DNA of 64,000 bases from Epiperipatus broadwayi (taxonomy: Eukaryota; Onychophora; Udeonychophora; Euonychophora; Peripatidae): assembly GCA_028023455.1 (NCBI GenBank), contig JAQFVV010000012.1, positions 2,756,023 to 2,820,022 on the forward strand, read 5' to 3'. This document shows positions 23,261-35,274 of this stretch, piece after piece (positions within the stretch are counted from its first letter, which is position 1; each line of letters opens with the position of its first letter). The translations under genes and the position numbers were made by a program. Below the pieces are notes generated by a model that saw only the letters and a program-made list of their open reading frames with translations, was not told the origin of the DNA and ran no database searches.

Positions 23261-24631
23261 TTTTTTATGATCTAATGTCTGGGGCATATCATCTTCACTA
23301 AGATCAATAGGCACTGCTGCATTTTTTCTACGTTTGCTTCGCGGTCTGCCTGGTTTTCGGTTGGCAGTGTCATTTATTTTCGGGTCTGTAGGTGGCAAGC
23401 AAGGCACTAGATAGTCTATAATATCTTGCGAAGTTTTGTTAAGGGGTGTTTTTGATTGTTTGTGATTTTGGCAATCACTTTTTAATAATTCTTGTTGAGA
23501 TGGGCTATTTTCTTGTAACACTGGTTTATCCTCGTCATTCCGTGATTGATTTTCGGGTAAAATTGATTCACTTTCGTCATTTACTGATTGCTCTCTGGTG
23601 ATGTATAGATCGTCTGTTACATCATCATTAATTGGATTATTTTGATAGCAAATTGTAGTTGATTCACTTATCGGTTGAGGAGTGAAATCTGTGTTATTTA
23701 CTGGCGCATTTCCACATTGATGACTTGAGGTTGCTCTCATATCACAGTGTTTACATTTAAGTTTTGGGCATGCATTTATAATATGCCCTCGTTGTTTGCA
23801 GTGAAAACATTGCGGTTTAAGTCCATGAATTATTAAGAGTAGCGTCGCTTCGTGATCGGTTATAAGAGTGGGAATATCATTTGGATTTACGTTTTGATTT
23901 AATTTAACTTTAAAATGATAACTGTTTCCATAGATCGGTATCGGAGTTCCTTTTAAATATATAGGTTGAAAGGCAACAACAACTCCGAACGGTTGCATTA
24001 ATTTATTGAGGTCATTTATTGTATAGTTAAAGTACGTATTTTTGATTGTGCCGGTAATAAAATTTTCTCTATATTGTTTAACTTTTACTAAAGCATATTT
24101 CCCTAACGTTTTAATTGTTTTATCAAATTTGTTTTTTTGTTCTTCGCTATAGAATTCAATAGCAAGATAGCGAGAATTTGGATGATCTGCTATGCGCAAT
24201 ATAGAATCCCATAAATTATTTGTGCTTAATTCTTCGTATAGCAAATCCTTAGGAAATCTATACAGCGAACAATTTATATCTGTAATTGCAAGGATAACAG
24301 ACCGGTCAGTAAAGAAATGTTTAAACGACATAAACAGGTCACGTGGGATGGTCGTATTAAAGCGTTCAGAAATTTTTAATAGACTCTCATTAGTCCAGAT
24401 CTCTTCTTCTATTACGTTAACTGGTAATGGGTCAGATTCTGAAATCACATCTAGTTTCATTAGATCATTTATTGTTGAACGACGAAATCTTGAAACTGGA
24501 GCTTGATTTTTTCCCACGTTCTGAGGAAAATCTCCTTTTATAGTGGATGCTTTGATTGCGTCAGCATAAGAAATGCTTGCTGCGTTCAAAGAGATCGCCA
24601 TAATGAAGTAAAAAAAAAATCGCTTGCACAC
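23255..24631 (-). CDS. LINE ORF1: RNA-binding protein with RRM-like region, zinc knuckles and AT-hook
   Basis: An intact 458-codon frame; a second Met at residue 11 (24601) is the likelier start because the first ten residues are hydrophobic and lie outside the shared pattern. A central part (about residues 100-250) has RRM-like alternating strands and helices. Then come a CCHC zinc knuckle C275-C278-H283-C288 and a second Cys/His cluster C293-C296-H304-C306. The acidic, Ser/Gln-rich tail contains RKPGRPRSKRRK (residues 425-436), an AT-hook type motif. ORF1 proteins coat LINE RNA and form the ribonucleoprotein with ORF2. The stop falls just after an A9 run, and the next frame stays open for about 48 codons, so the C-terminus may be longer in the parent element. 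Confidence 0.8.
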   Translation of the reverse strand: MCKRFFFYFIMAISLNAASISYADAIKASTIKGDFPQNVGKNQAPVSRFRRSTINDLMKLDVISESDPLPVNVIEEEIWTNESLLKISERFNTTIPRDLFMSFKHFFTDRSVILAITDINCSLYRFPKDLLYEELSTNNLWDSILRIADHPNSRYLAIEFYSEEQKNKFDKTIKTLGKYALVKVKQYRENFITGTIKNTYFNYTINDLNKLMQPFGVVVAFQPIYLKGTPIPIYGNSYHFKVKLNQNVNPNDIPTLITDHEATLLLIIHGLKPQCFHCKQRGHIINACPKLKCKHCDMRATSSHQCGNAPVNNTDFTPQPISESTTICYQNNPINDDVTDDLYITREQSVNDESESILPENQSRNDEDKPVLQENSPSQQELLKSDCQNHKQSKTPLNKTSQDIIDYLVPCLPPTDPKINDTANRKPGRPRSKRRKNAAVPIDLSEDDMPQTLDHKKK

Positions 24632-24811
24632 AAATTCCTCGTCGGAGGAGTTTTCTTAAGTTTAAAAAACTATATATACTGAATATTGGGTTGCTTAGAG
24701 ACAATACGGTTTATTTTAAATAAAATTTTTTTTAGTTTTATTATTACTAGAAATATATAATATATCCTACCGATATCTACGATCATCAAACCAGCTGGCG
24801 CATGCGCACTC
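24632..24811 (-). promoter_or_regulatory. LINE 5' UTR with an NRF1-like palindrome
   Basis: The first bases of the element contain TGCGCATGCGC (about 24797-24807), a near match to the animal NRF1 site (YGCGCAYGCGCR). It is one of the very few CpG-rich spots in the window. LINEs need an internal promoter at their 5' end, so this is a plausible promoter site. That is inference from motif and position. Confidence 0.4.

Positions 24812-24882
<71 letters not shown>
24812..24882. repeat. (ATT)n microsatellite at the 5' side of the LINE
   Basis: About 23 ATT units. The LINE begins immediately on one side and a second LINE's coding sequence immediately on the other. Confidence 0.97.
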
Positions 24883-25540
<658 letters not shown>

Positions 25541-25875
25541 TATAAAAAAAAAAAGAGTTAATTAATCACATATCTAAGAATTGAAAATATTTATTTAACT
25601 TTTCCAAATAGAAAATGTCTAAATATACTGTACAAAAATGCCCTTAAGTTTATTTTAAGGGTAGTTATAAACTATATGCAGCAAATTTATTTCAAAATTC
25701 TTTAGAAAATATTTTAGCCTAAAAATAAAAATGAAGTTATATATATATAACATACTTAAATTCAACCAAATACACGCAATTATGAAAACATAGAGAATGC
25801 TGAATATCAATCGTTTTCATTAATAAAAAGTTCTCTTGACACATCAGATTGAAGATTTTTGATATTAAATAGATG
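25541..25875. other. AT-rich spacer
   Basis: About 330 bp with no recognised feature. Confidence 0.4.
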
Positions 25876-25876
25876 T

Positions 25877-25877
25877 G

Positions 25878-25957
<80 letters not shown>
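25877..25957. repeat. (CA)n-(TA)n microsatellite
   Basis: About 14 CA units then about 26 TA units, abutting the 3' end of the minus-strand RTE. It may have grown from that element's short-period tail. Confidence 0.95.
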
Positions 25958-25959
<2 letters not shown>

Positions 25960-27960
25960 TTGTCAACTATTATCAATCCACTGCAGGATGGTCTTTTCAA
26001 GTTCAATCTATCTTCTCTGAACTCGGGTCTCTCTTTTTTACATCACCCTGCATACTTTCTTATGTCATCCATTCACCTCACATGTTGTCTCTTTCTGGGT
26101 CTTTTACAATATATTGGAATCCAGTTTAAGATTTCAATTGTCCATATATTATCTCTTCTAGCAATATGTCCAACCTAACTCTTCTTCAATCTTTTAATTA
26201 TTTAAATGATGTCAATAACATTTATTTGTTCTTTTATCCTTATATTGCATTTTTGATTTCTTCTTGTTAATCCTAACATGCTTCTCCTCAAACTTCTTTG
26301 AATGGTCTGAAGTCTCTGTATTGCTCTTTTATTAAGTGTCCAAGTCTCAGATCCACAAGTAAGAAGTGGTAGAACACATTTATTTAAAAAAACCCTTTTC
26401 AAACACATAGGGAACATTCCTTTTAGTATTGATTATTTCTACCAAAAGCACTCCAACCAAGTTTAATTTCAACTATTATGTTTCCATCTGTAGTAATAAT
26501 CTGAACAAGGTACTTGTAGTTGTTAACTTCTTCTAACTCATCATAGTCAATATTTTCATCTTTTGAAAAAATCCATTGAACATTACTTTAGCCATTTTAA
26601 CATTTATCTTTTATTCCTACTTTCTTACTTTCACTTGATAGCTCTTGCAGCATTTCCTAAACCACTGAAGCATTATTTGCAAAAACAATTACATCACCTT
26701 CAAAATCTAAATGACATTAATAATCTTCATTTACTTTTTCTCATTTAGCTTCCAATTTTAATTCACAAAATACTTCTTGCAGCACTGCTATAAAATGTTT
26801 TGGAGATATGGAGTCACCCTGTCTTACACCTTTCTTAATGCTAACTTTCCTAGTATTATTATGTAATCTATTTGTTGCTCTTGTATTTTTATATAATTAT
26901 TCTTCAGAATATGACATTATCCTGGGTCTATGTCTTGAAGATCCAGTTCTTTAATCACTGAAAAAATTCTTATAGAATCAAATGCCTTTTGATAATCTAC
27001 AAATCCAAAGCATAATGGCAACTCATATTTATTGGTCTTTTCTATAACTTCTCTCAATATTTAGATGTGATCTACTATACTAAAACCACTTTTAAATCCA
27101 GATTGTTTTTTGGTTGGGTGAAAGACAATATTCTCTGTAGACAAGTTGTAATTATATTGGTAAAGATTTTGTATAAAACTGATAATATTGGTAAAAATTT
27201 TGTGTAAAACTGATAAAAGGCTGATAGATCTGTATCTTCTTTATTACATGTTTTAAATATTAATATTAATACTGCATTTTTCTAATTATCTGGTTCAACT
27301 TTATCATTTAGACATTTGGTATATAACTTTGTCAAAACTTTTCTATTTCTTCACTTGCTTTTTTTAATATATCAATTATAATTCCATCATTACTTGGAGC
27401 TTTTTCTTTTTTCATACATTTAATTGCATATCTCACTTCTTCATTTAACATTCTGGACAATTCAGAAATTATAAAAGATGTAGAAGGTACTTATTCTATA
27501 TTACTATATAATTCTTGATAGAACTTTTATATCCATTTCATGACATTATTTCTCTTTTTAGTAATAGTTCCATCTTTTTTCCTTATTGCAGACATGTTTC
27601 CTACCAATACCAAAATGTTGTTTTACATTATTGAGACTTTTATTCTCTTCTACAACTTTCCTTAAATTTTCTTATATCATTATCAACTCTTTTTCACAGC
27701 ATTTTACAAAATTTGGTATATTCAATCCTTTTTAATGCACCATATGTATACATCTTCATATTCATTTTATTCTTCATAAATTTTTTAATCCCAATAGAAA
27801 TTTTACTGGCCAACTGCTGCTTTTCTCTACCAGTTATCTTTGTTGCAGTTTTTAAAAGTGTTTTAATTATTTTATTATTAATTTCATTCATATATATCAG
27901 GGATGAAGGCTTCATGTATTGAACAGAATGAGTGCTTCTGTACAAGAATTCACTAAAAAA
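25958..27960 (-). pseudogene. RTE-type LINE reverse transcriptase, 5'-truncated and inactivated
   Basis: About 2 kb on the minus strand carries the RT half of an RTE/BovB-type protein. From the N-terminal side: TGREKQQLASKISIGIKK (pre-RT), a KKGVRQGDSISP motif B near 26805-26845, and a motif C that reads FEGD instead of F/YADD (26693-26704), so the first catalytic Asp is Gly. The C-terminal part has NKCVLPLLTCGSETWTLNKR and a RRSMLGLTRR segment. The endonuclease half is missing. Several stops and frame changes break it, plus an imperfect 34-bp tandem duplication near 27160-27220. It ends in a SCSGLIIVDND-type terminus at the TA microsatellite. Confidence 0.75.
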
Positions 27961-28097
27961 TTTTAAAGCTTTAATTAAAATTCAATTTTAAATATTGTCT
28001 AAAATATGTACATATTCATTCTCACAAAATTGATCCAACAAGTTGCACATACAATAGTAAAATAAGAACAACAAGTTAGTGTGTGCAAACTATTTTG

Positions 28098-28336
28098 TTA
28101 AACATAAAAAAAAGAAGAATGAACTATTCATAACTCATTATTTTTTGTATGAATTTCTGTTGACTTTCAATTTTTTTACCAATAGTTAAATTGTTTTTAT
28201 ATAAGGCAAATAATCAGTTTGACCATCACATTATTCTTCGTTGATTATAAGAAGTTCAAACAATTTAGTTAAAACTTAAGAATGTTAAAAGCATTTGGAA
28301 AATAAAAATATCTTGATAATGTATTATCTATATTTA
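28098..28336 (+). repeat. Direct duplication, unit 1
   Basis: About 240 bp starting AACATAAAAAAAAGAAGAATG and ending AAATAAAAATATCTTGATAAT, repeated with scattered differences and small indels at 28399-28637. Confidence 0.85.
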
Positions 28337-28398
28337 AACTACTGATGATCTAATTAACAGGTAAGAGATTTTCATATTTTTCTTTAAACTATTTTTCC

Positions 28399-28637
28399 AA
28401 ACATAAAAAAGAAGAATGAACATTTCAAACTTATTTTTTGTATGAAATTTATGTTAACATTCAATATTTTTAACAACTGTTAAACTGCTTTTATATAAGA
28501 CAAACAATGAATTTGACCATCGCATTATTCACATTATTAATTGATTATAAGAATTTACATAATGCTAAAATGTAATTAATAGTTAAAACTTAAGAATGTT
28601 AAAAGTATTTACAAAATAAAAATATCTTGATAATAAA
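28399..28637 (+). repeat. Direct duplication, unit 2
   Basis: Second copy of the preceding unit, after about 60 bp. Its right end lies 11 bp before the T14 tract at 28648. The shared order of blocks (GAAGAATGAAC, TTTTTTGTATGAA, CTTAAGAATGTTAAAAG) shows a true duplication, not chance AT similarity. Confidence 0.85.
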
Positions 28638-28647
28638 TTATGCTTTC

Positions 28648-28950
28648 TTTTTTTTTTTTTTGGTATTAAAATAAATTAACATTTATTAGATACAATTGAA
28701 CGTGTTTATCTGTACATAGCTATTTTCTTTTTAGACTGTTGCAAGGCAGTCACTGTGTAGAGCTTGATGTGGTGTGAGATGGGGGAGTTGGGTCCTTCTT
28801 CATGCTTCCAGGAGAGTGACTCTGGCCCAAGTTTCTCAAAAAAGCCAGTCCAAAGCCAGAAGTCTCTAAATCGCTTAAGTAATTTGATATAGATGTTGCA
28901 GACTTTGTGATTAGCATTTTCAAATATACCATTGTATCTGGATAACAAGA
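28648..28950 (-). other. Exon-like island: terminal exon or processed retrocopy of an unknown gene
   Basis: On the minus strand a splice-acceptor-like TTTTTTTTAACTCTTGCAG ends at 28951. It is followed by a GC-richer open frame of 66 codons (28950 to the TGA at 28750-28752) that starts SCYPDTMVYLKM and ends PPSHTTSSSTQ, a plausible Ser/Thr-rich protein C-terminus. A competing frame (28948-28706, 80 codons) is also open. AATAAA sits at 28687-28682, and A14 begins 20 nt later (28661-28648). Signal plus genomic A-tract suggests an mRNA-derived copy; the acceptor suggests a real last exon. I do not recognise the protein. Confidence 0.4.
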
Positions 28951-28959
28951 CTGCAAGAG

Positions 28960-31900
28960 TTAAAAAAAATGGTGATTCTAATGTTTGAGAATATGTTCTA
29001 TAAATATTCGATTGTTAGAGAAACAGAAATTTACACCAATAAATTTTGTGAAACTTCAATTTATTCTCATCTGTTTCCATATATTTTATGAACATGAGAA
29101 TGTGTATATGTTTGTAAATATTCTAACATAAGACATGTTTATTTCTATATATTAGTTTGTTTTTTGAATCAGGTTACTTATATACTTCTCTACAAATTGC
29201 AGTGTATAAATATATGTTGTCTTATTAGTATAGATTTATTTCGACAAGTATGTTGGTGTATTAATTTATATAAATTCAAACAATTTTAACCATATATATT
29301 CTAACCTTGTAATTCTGCATCTCCACTTCCAGATAATATATGATATAAAATAAAATAGGTTCTATCTCAGTTAATAAATAATAACTAAAATATTCAGTAT
29401 TAAAACTAAAAGGTTCCACTATCTCAAATTTAAAATTCGAATAAGGTTCAGTTTATAAAAATAAATTAAATAAATATTTAATATTTTCATGAGACTTGAA
29501 GTGAAAATACAGTTGACAAGATAGATTACATTGAGCCAATATCCTACAGGATACTACCTCAATGGCATAAGAACACTATCCCCCCTTATTACTATTTCAA
29601 ATAACAAACTCATAGTATTCTTACGACTTTAATAACTTCTACTCACTAAGATTAAACTAATAATTAAATCTTAATTTTCTATTTAATAATAATCTAGCTC
29701 AATAAAATAATCTCAGGTTCATAAAATTTATTCTAAGTTAAATTTAAAATATGGTAGTAAAATATGAGAAGGGATTTTATGTCATAATCTACTACACTAA
29801 AACTAATAATAATAAATAATAATAATAATATTCTTCATGTAATGATATAATAAATATGTGGCAGCATTTTAATAATCTGACAAACAACATATGTGTGGCA
29901 ACTGATAGCATATAATTTAATATAATATTGTGATAACTGATTTATGACCAATAAAATAATGTAAGATTATGATTATTTAATTCTAATGAATACCAATAAA
30001 ATATTTAAAATTCTTAAAATAATTCTTTATTTATCTTTTTGTGCAAAATTATATATTTGTTTTAGTTATTATGCATATATCGTGTTTTCATGCAGTGATG
30101 TGGAGAAATAAACAACTCTAACACAAAAATTTTTAAATAACAAAATTTAACAAAGTTTATTACTAACAATAAATAACTAAACAATTTATTTACATTATTT
30201 ACAGTGGATATCCTCAACCCTTTTTATTTTACAGTTTGATCTACCTGGTTATAAAAAAATAATTTATATCTCAATTATATTTTATTTAGATTTAGGACAA
30301 AAAAAATGTTACTATTTGGTTTCTCCTTATGGTTAACTTATTACAAATAAATTTATCTACTTTATTAGCAACAGCATTTCATCTCTAATATTATTAAATT
30401 ATCCTATTTTAAAAATTCATACTTAGAAAACATTCCACAGAAAAACAAAATTTTATAATGAGTTTGGCTTTCTCATCATATTAAAATTTTCATCTTGCAA
30501 AGTCAAAGATGTTATACAAAAATATTATCCAAAATTCAGTATGAGATTTTAGTATTCATCACACCATGTTTACTAATCATAATATACTCTTCTTTAAGCC
30601 TTACTTTAGTATGATATAAGTTTAATCATTAATAGATTTCTGTTAATTAATAAACAAGAATATACTATGCACATTGTTTACATAATCTACTTTATACTAT
30701 TGTATTTAAAAAAAAAAATGCAATACTTATTTTCTCTTTAAAAAAAATACTAAAGCATTTAAAATTATTATTACTTTAAAGAAAATATCTTTGTTTAGAT
30801 ACCTTATTTTAAAATTTTATATTTCATTTCTGAAATAAAATTCAATATATATTTTATGATTCTTTTCTTCCCCTAGGATACTTTGGATCTTCAATCTTAA
30901 GTTATAATATTCTGCTCCTTATAAGCAACTAAACCAATCTTATACAAAAAATGATAGCACAACATAAGTTCTAAATTATTTATCATTTCTTTTAAAATAT
31001 CTTACTAAACGATGCAGTTACATGAAATAAAGATAGCGAAAATAGATGTATAGGATTAAGGAAGAAAGCTAGAGTATTATTCTTAACATATCTCAAAATC
31101 ATGGCACAGTGCGAAGAGGTAGGACATTTATCTGCCTAATATCCTCTAGTACAGGGGCGATGTTAAAGCTATTTCTTCAGCTTTATTAGAACATCAAATA
31201 TTTAAAGTAATATAAACACTGTCCAATAAAATATGTATCAGTCATAGGGCTATGTTAACTATGCTGATAACCACATAAAGACTAAATATTATTTCCATTC
31301 CTTATCATATCCTATTTTAAATATACATCATCTTGGTTTCCTGTTCACTAAGTACTTCCAAGCCACTATCTCAACATTATTTCTCAAGATTTTTCTACAT
31401 CTTACATCGATAAAATAACTGTCTGCATTTACAAAACAATAAATAAAATTCATTAATAGTTAAACAATCTTACGATCCCATAAGAAAAGTCTGCTTACTT
31501 CATTGCTCTGTATGATTAATCATATACGATTTACTTAGACAATATTTGAATATCCCATATCATAAAATTTTTAAAAGAATCACATAATTATTTATTATGT
31601 TGGATTATATCACTAATAAAAAATAATTAAAAAAAAAAATTGTCGTATGCATATTTTCAAATCAATCCTATCTCATAATGTTTTTTTTTTTAAATGTTGT
31701 ATAAAATGCGTTACATATAATTTAAAAAAAAAAAAATTTTACACTTCATTCTTCCAATTTATGGATGATCTAAAGAAAACAAAAATATACATTATAAAAT
31801 TATTAATAGTTATTATTATTACCAATAACCTTTATCTAGTCATCGTGTTCAGTAGGCTTCCTTTGTCCACTTGAGCATTGCAGATATAAAAAATTCACAC

Positions 31901-34900
31901 CCATACATTTTATATTAAAATATTTTTAGCTAACTTATTAGATTGTTATATTATAAGATTTTAATATTAACAAATTAATGTTTTTATATTTTTCCTAATC
32001 TTATATAAAATTTTAGATTTAAATTAGGTCAACAAAATAAAAATAAAAAAAACTATAGTTACATATTTTCTTGACGACAGTTCCTGATAAGTCTAAAATG
32101 CTTATTATTTTCTCTAGAGTTTTTTAAAAAATGTTCTCCAAGCGCGTTAAAGTTTAAAACAAAAATAATTATGAATCCATATAGTAAAATTTAGAAAATA
32201 ATCCTTGGTTTTAATTTTTTTTTTAGGACGATAATATTAATTAATCCCATGAAGCTTCTTAATCTTCTCTACCAATATTCTCTGCGCATCCGATGCATCA
32301 ATCCATCTAATTTAATTTTAAAAATATTCGATAAACTTTTAAGTACTATTTGTATTTCCATGGATCCATTTTTTCATTCATCTATGTGTTCACTTTTATC
32401 TCTGTTTTCTTCTTGATACATTGAAACTTTCACTTGGTATTTTTATACATCTCTTTTAAAATAAAAACTTCAAATACTTTTGAACAATCTTTTTCCAAGT
32501 ACATTTTAAATAATTCGAAGAACGGATATTTTAATACAAAACGCTTCTGTAACATATTTTCCCGGGCTCTTTCTTTAATTTTGCACTCGAAAATATTTAA
32601 AAAAATAGTTACCTTTAGAAAGGATATAACATTTTATTCCTTTGAATATCATACTATATAAAATAATTCATGCAATATATAATTGTCTTATTATCATTTA
32701 AAAATAAATCTTGGATCAGTCTCTAAATAATATGTTTCCATACACTTTTTAGACTCTGTATAGTGTCCGTGCTGTAGTTTTTATGTATCAAAACAGTTCT
32801 TCGGTTAAATATTAATAAAACTGTATCAATAAATATTTCAAATATTTTTTCAGCATTACAATTTTTATCCATTTTATTTTGTAGTATATCCATTTTTTAT
32901 TGCGTAGTTTAGGTTAAACTTTTAGATAAAATATGACTGGTAAGTACTTTAAAAATAAGAAAATCATATTAAACGAAATTATTAAAATATTTTTTTAGTT
33001 TATACTTTCTTTTGCAAAAATATATTTTTAAAATTATCAATTAGTTTTTTTTTTTTTTTTTTACAGATAAAGTTATAAGAAAGTACTAAAAAAATTGACT
33101 AAAATAAAAGATTTTAAAAATACTATCTTTTGATAGTTATAATTTACCTCTCTCCGGTTTCAATACATTTTTTAATCTCCTGCTATAAGTTAGTTACAAC
33201 AATATTTCTCGTCTGCAAGAATACTTATTTTTTATTGGCCAATTCTTACTTTAACTTTTAGAAAAAATTTACATATTTCCAATTTATAGTAGAATTGAAT
33301 TTCAAAATTAGAAATTGTGACGTAATAAACTTAAAGTATTACTTAAAATATTACTTTTAAATAAATTATTATTTTATTAAAACTATTTTAAACATTTAAA
33401 ATAACTTTTAAAATAATGTTTAATAACTTATCCCATTTATCTATTCAATTTATCTATTTTTATTTAAATAAAATATTTAATTTTTATTATATCTGTATTC
33501 GTCTTTATTACATTACTTAAACATTACATATGATAGTTAACTTAATGTTTAATACTATTTACTTTTATGATAGGCAATAATTCTATCCAATTCTATAATA
33601 TAACTTTTAAAATATTTTAAACTTTGTTATTATTTCAAACAAGCGTGTGTGTCATAGTATACATTAAAGATCATGTGATTATAACTCTGACAGACGATTT
33701 TTAATCTATTTCTCTGCCTGGACTAATAAAATTGATATACTTATTATATTATATAAAATAATTATAAAAAATTTGGAAGAATAATTTAGAAAATATAGAA
33801 CTAGATATAATTTTCACCATCATAAAGTTTATTTTAAAATATATTATATTAATTTTTGCTTATTAAATATGATTATAAATTTAAACATAGCATTTATTAA
33901 CTATACGTTTTAAACTATTAAAATCGAATTTATTAAATATACTTTTAATTATTTATAGCTGTGTTATTTATGGCCAGCTTTTACAACCATATGAAACAAT
34001 ATTTTAAGCTTTATATAACTATTTTTAAATGATTTTATATACTACGTATTTACTTTAGCCTCAAATTGTACTTTAAAGATATAATTGACTTAATATAATT
34101 AATGTATTAAAAGAACACATTCCAAATTTAAAATTTTTTAGTAATTGACTGTTATGTACTATTACTGGCCTATAGAAAAGGGCACAATATATATAATTCG
34201 GTGTCTGTATTTCCTCAAAGCAATATACATCATATATATATAATCTTCAATTAGTAATACTATCATCCATGCTTTCTCATAAATTTATTTGTGTAAAAAA
34301 TAAAAGGTAAAAATAAAGGTGTAATTGCAAATTAATTTTAAATATAAACACACTATTTACATATGCAAATATATGATAATTATTTAATATATAAATATCA
34401 ATATTTATGTAACCCACTTTAGATAGAAGATGTGTTCAACAGCCTGAGAAATAATGATTTAAAAAACATTGTATAATCACTATATTGTTTTAATATTGAA
34501 GAACTTATTGTTCTTATAAACTTTTTATTTCTATTTCATAGTTAGATATTTATTTGCTGGTTAAGTTGGATTTGCTTATGTGCATCCAGATAGTCAGGGT
34601 TGTTTGAAACTGAAAAAAAAAACATCTATGTTTTATTTAGTTTGGAGATGAATTCCAGAGCAGGAGAATGCCAGAAGAAAAGTGTATAATCCTTATGTTA
34701 TGAGGCCTGTTATAAGTTTACTTGTAATAATCAAAACATAATTCCAGATATTATGTTCCATGCAGGGAATGGAATTATCAAAAAAACAATTATTTTATAA
34801 TAAAAATAGTGCATAGAACATAAGAAGAAAAATACTAAAACCATTTCTACTAATATTATTTTACTTTAAACCAATTTGTCAAGTTTGTCTAGTGATCCCG

Positions 34901-35270
34901 TGATAAAGCACAATATTATTTAAATATGTGATAGATAATTTTTTTATATGTAATATCACTACACATTGAGTTATTCTGTACTGAATACCAATTATCAGTA
35001 TATTGCTAATATTTAGAAGTATATATTTTGTATTTCTTTTTGTAAATATTACTGAAATATGTAAGTTATATTCTATAATGATAAATCATAGTATGGATAA
35101 AATATATGTAACAAGTATTCATAATAATATGAACACATATAAAAAATATCGTATATATATATATTCATTTTCTTTACAAATCTTAATTACTGTATGAATT
35201 AAATTTCTCTAACAACCATATATATATATATATATATCAAAATATTAATATATAACAAACTAACCAAAGG
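28960..35270. other. Long AT-rich block without recognised genes
   Basis: About 6.3 kb, extremely AT-rich, with almost no long TA arrays, unlike the rest of the window. Slightly GC-richer patches occur at 29520-29590 and 31080-31180. Short open frames (up to 75 codons at 31647 and 32434, plus strand) have AT-driven composition and no domain. A TTTTAGGACG stretch at 32220 resembles one at 5457, hinting at a shared decayed repeat. A short TA run lies near 35220. Confidence 0.5.
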
Positions 35271-35274
35271 AAAT

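Noticed and set aside
28960-35270. Hidden virus-like or giant-transposon region because of its distinct AT-rich, TA-array-poor character
   Set aside because: No polymerase, capsid, integrase or terminal repeats could be seen; only composition sets it apart.
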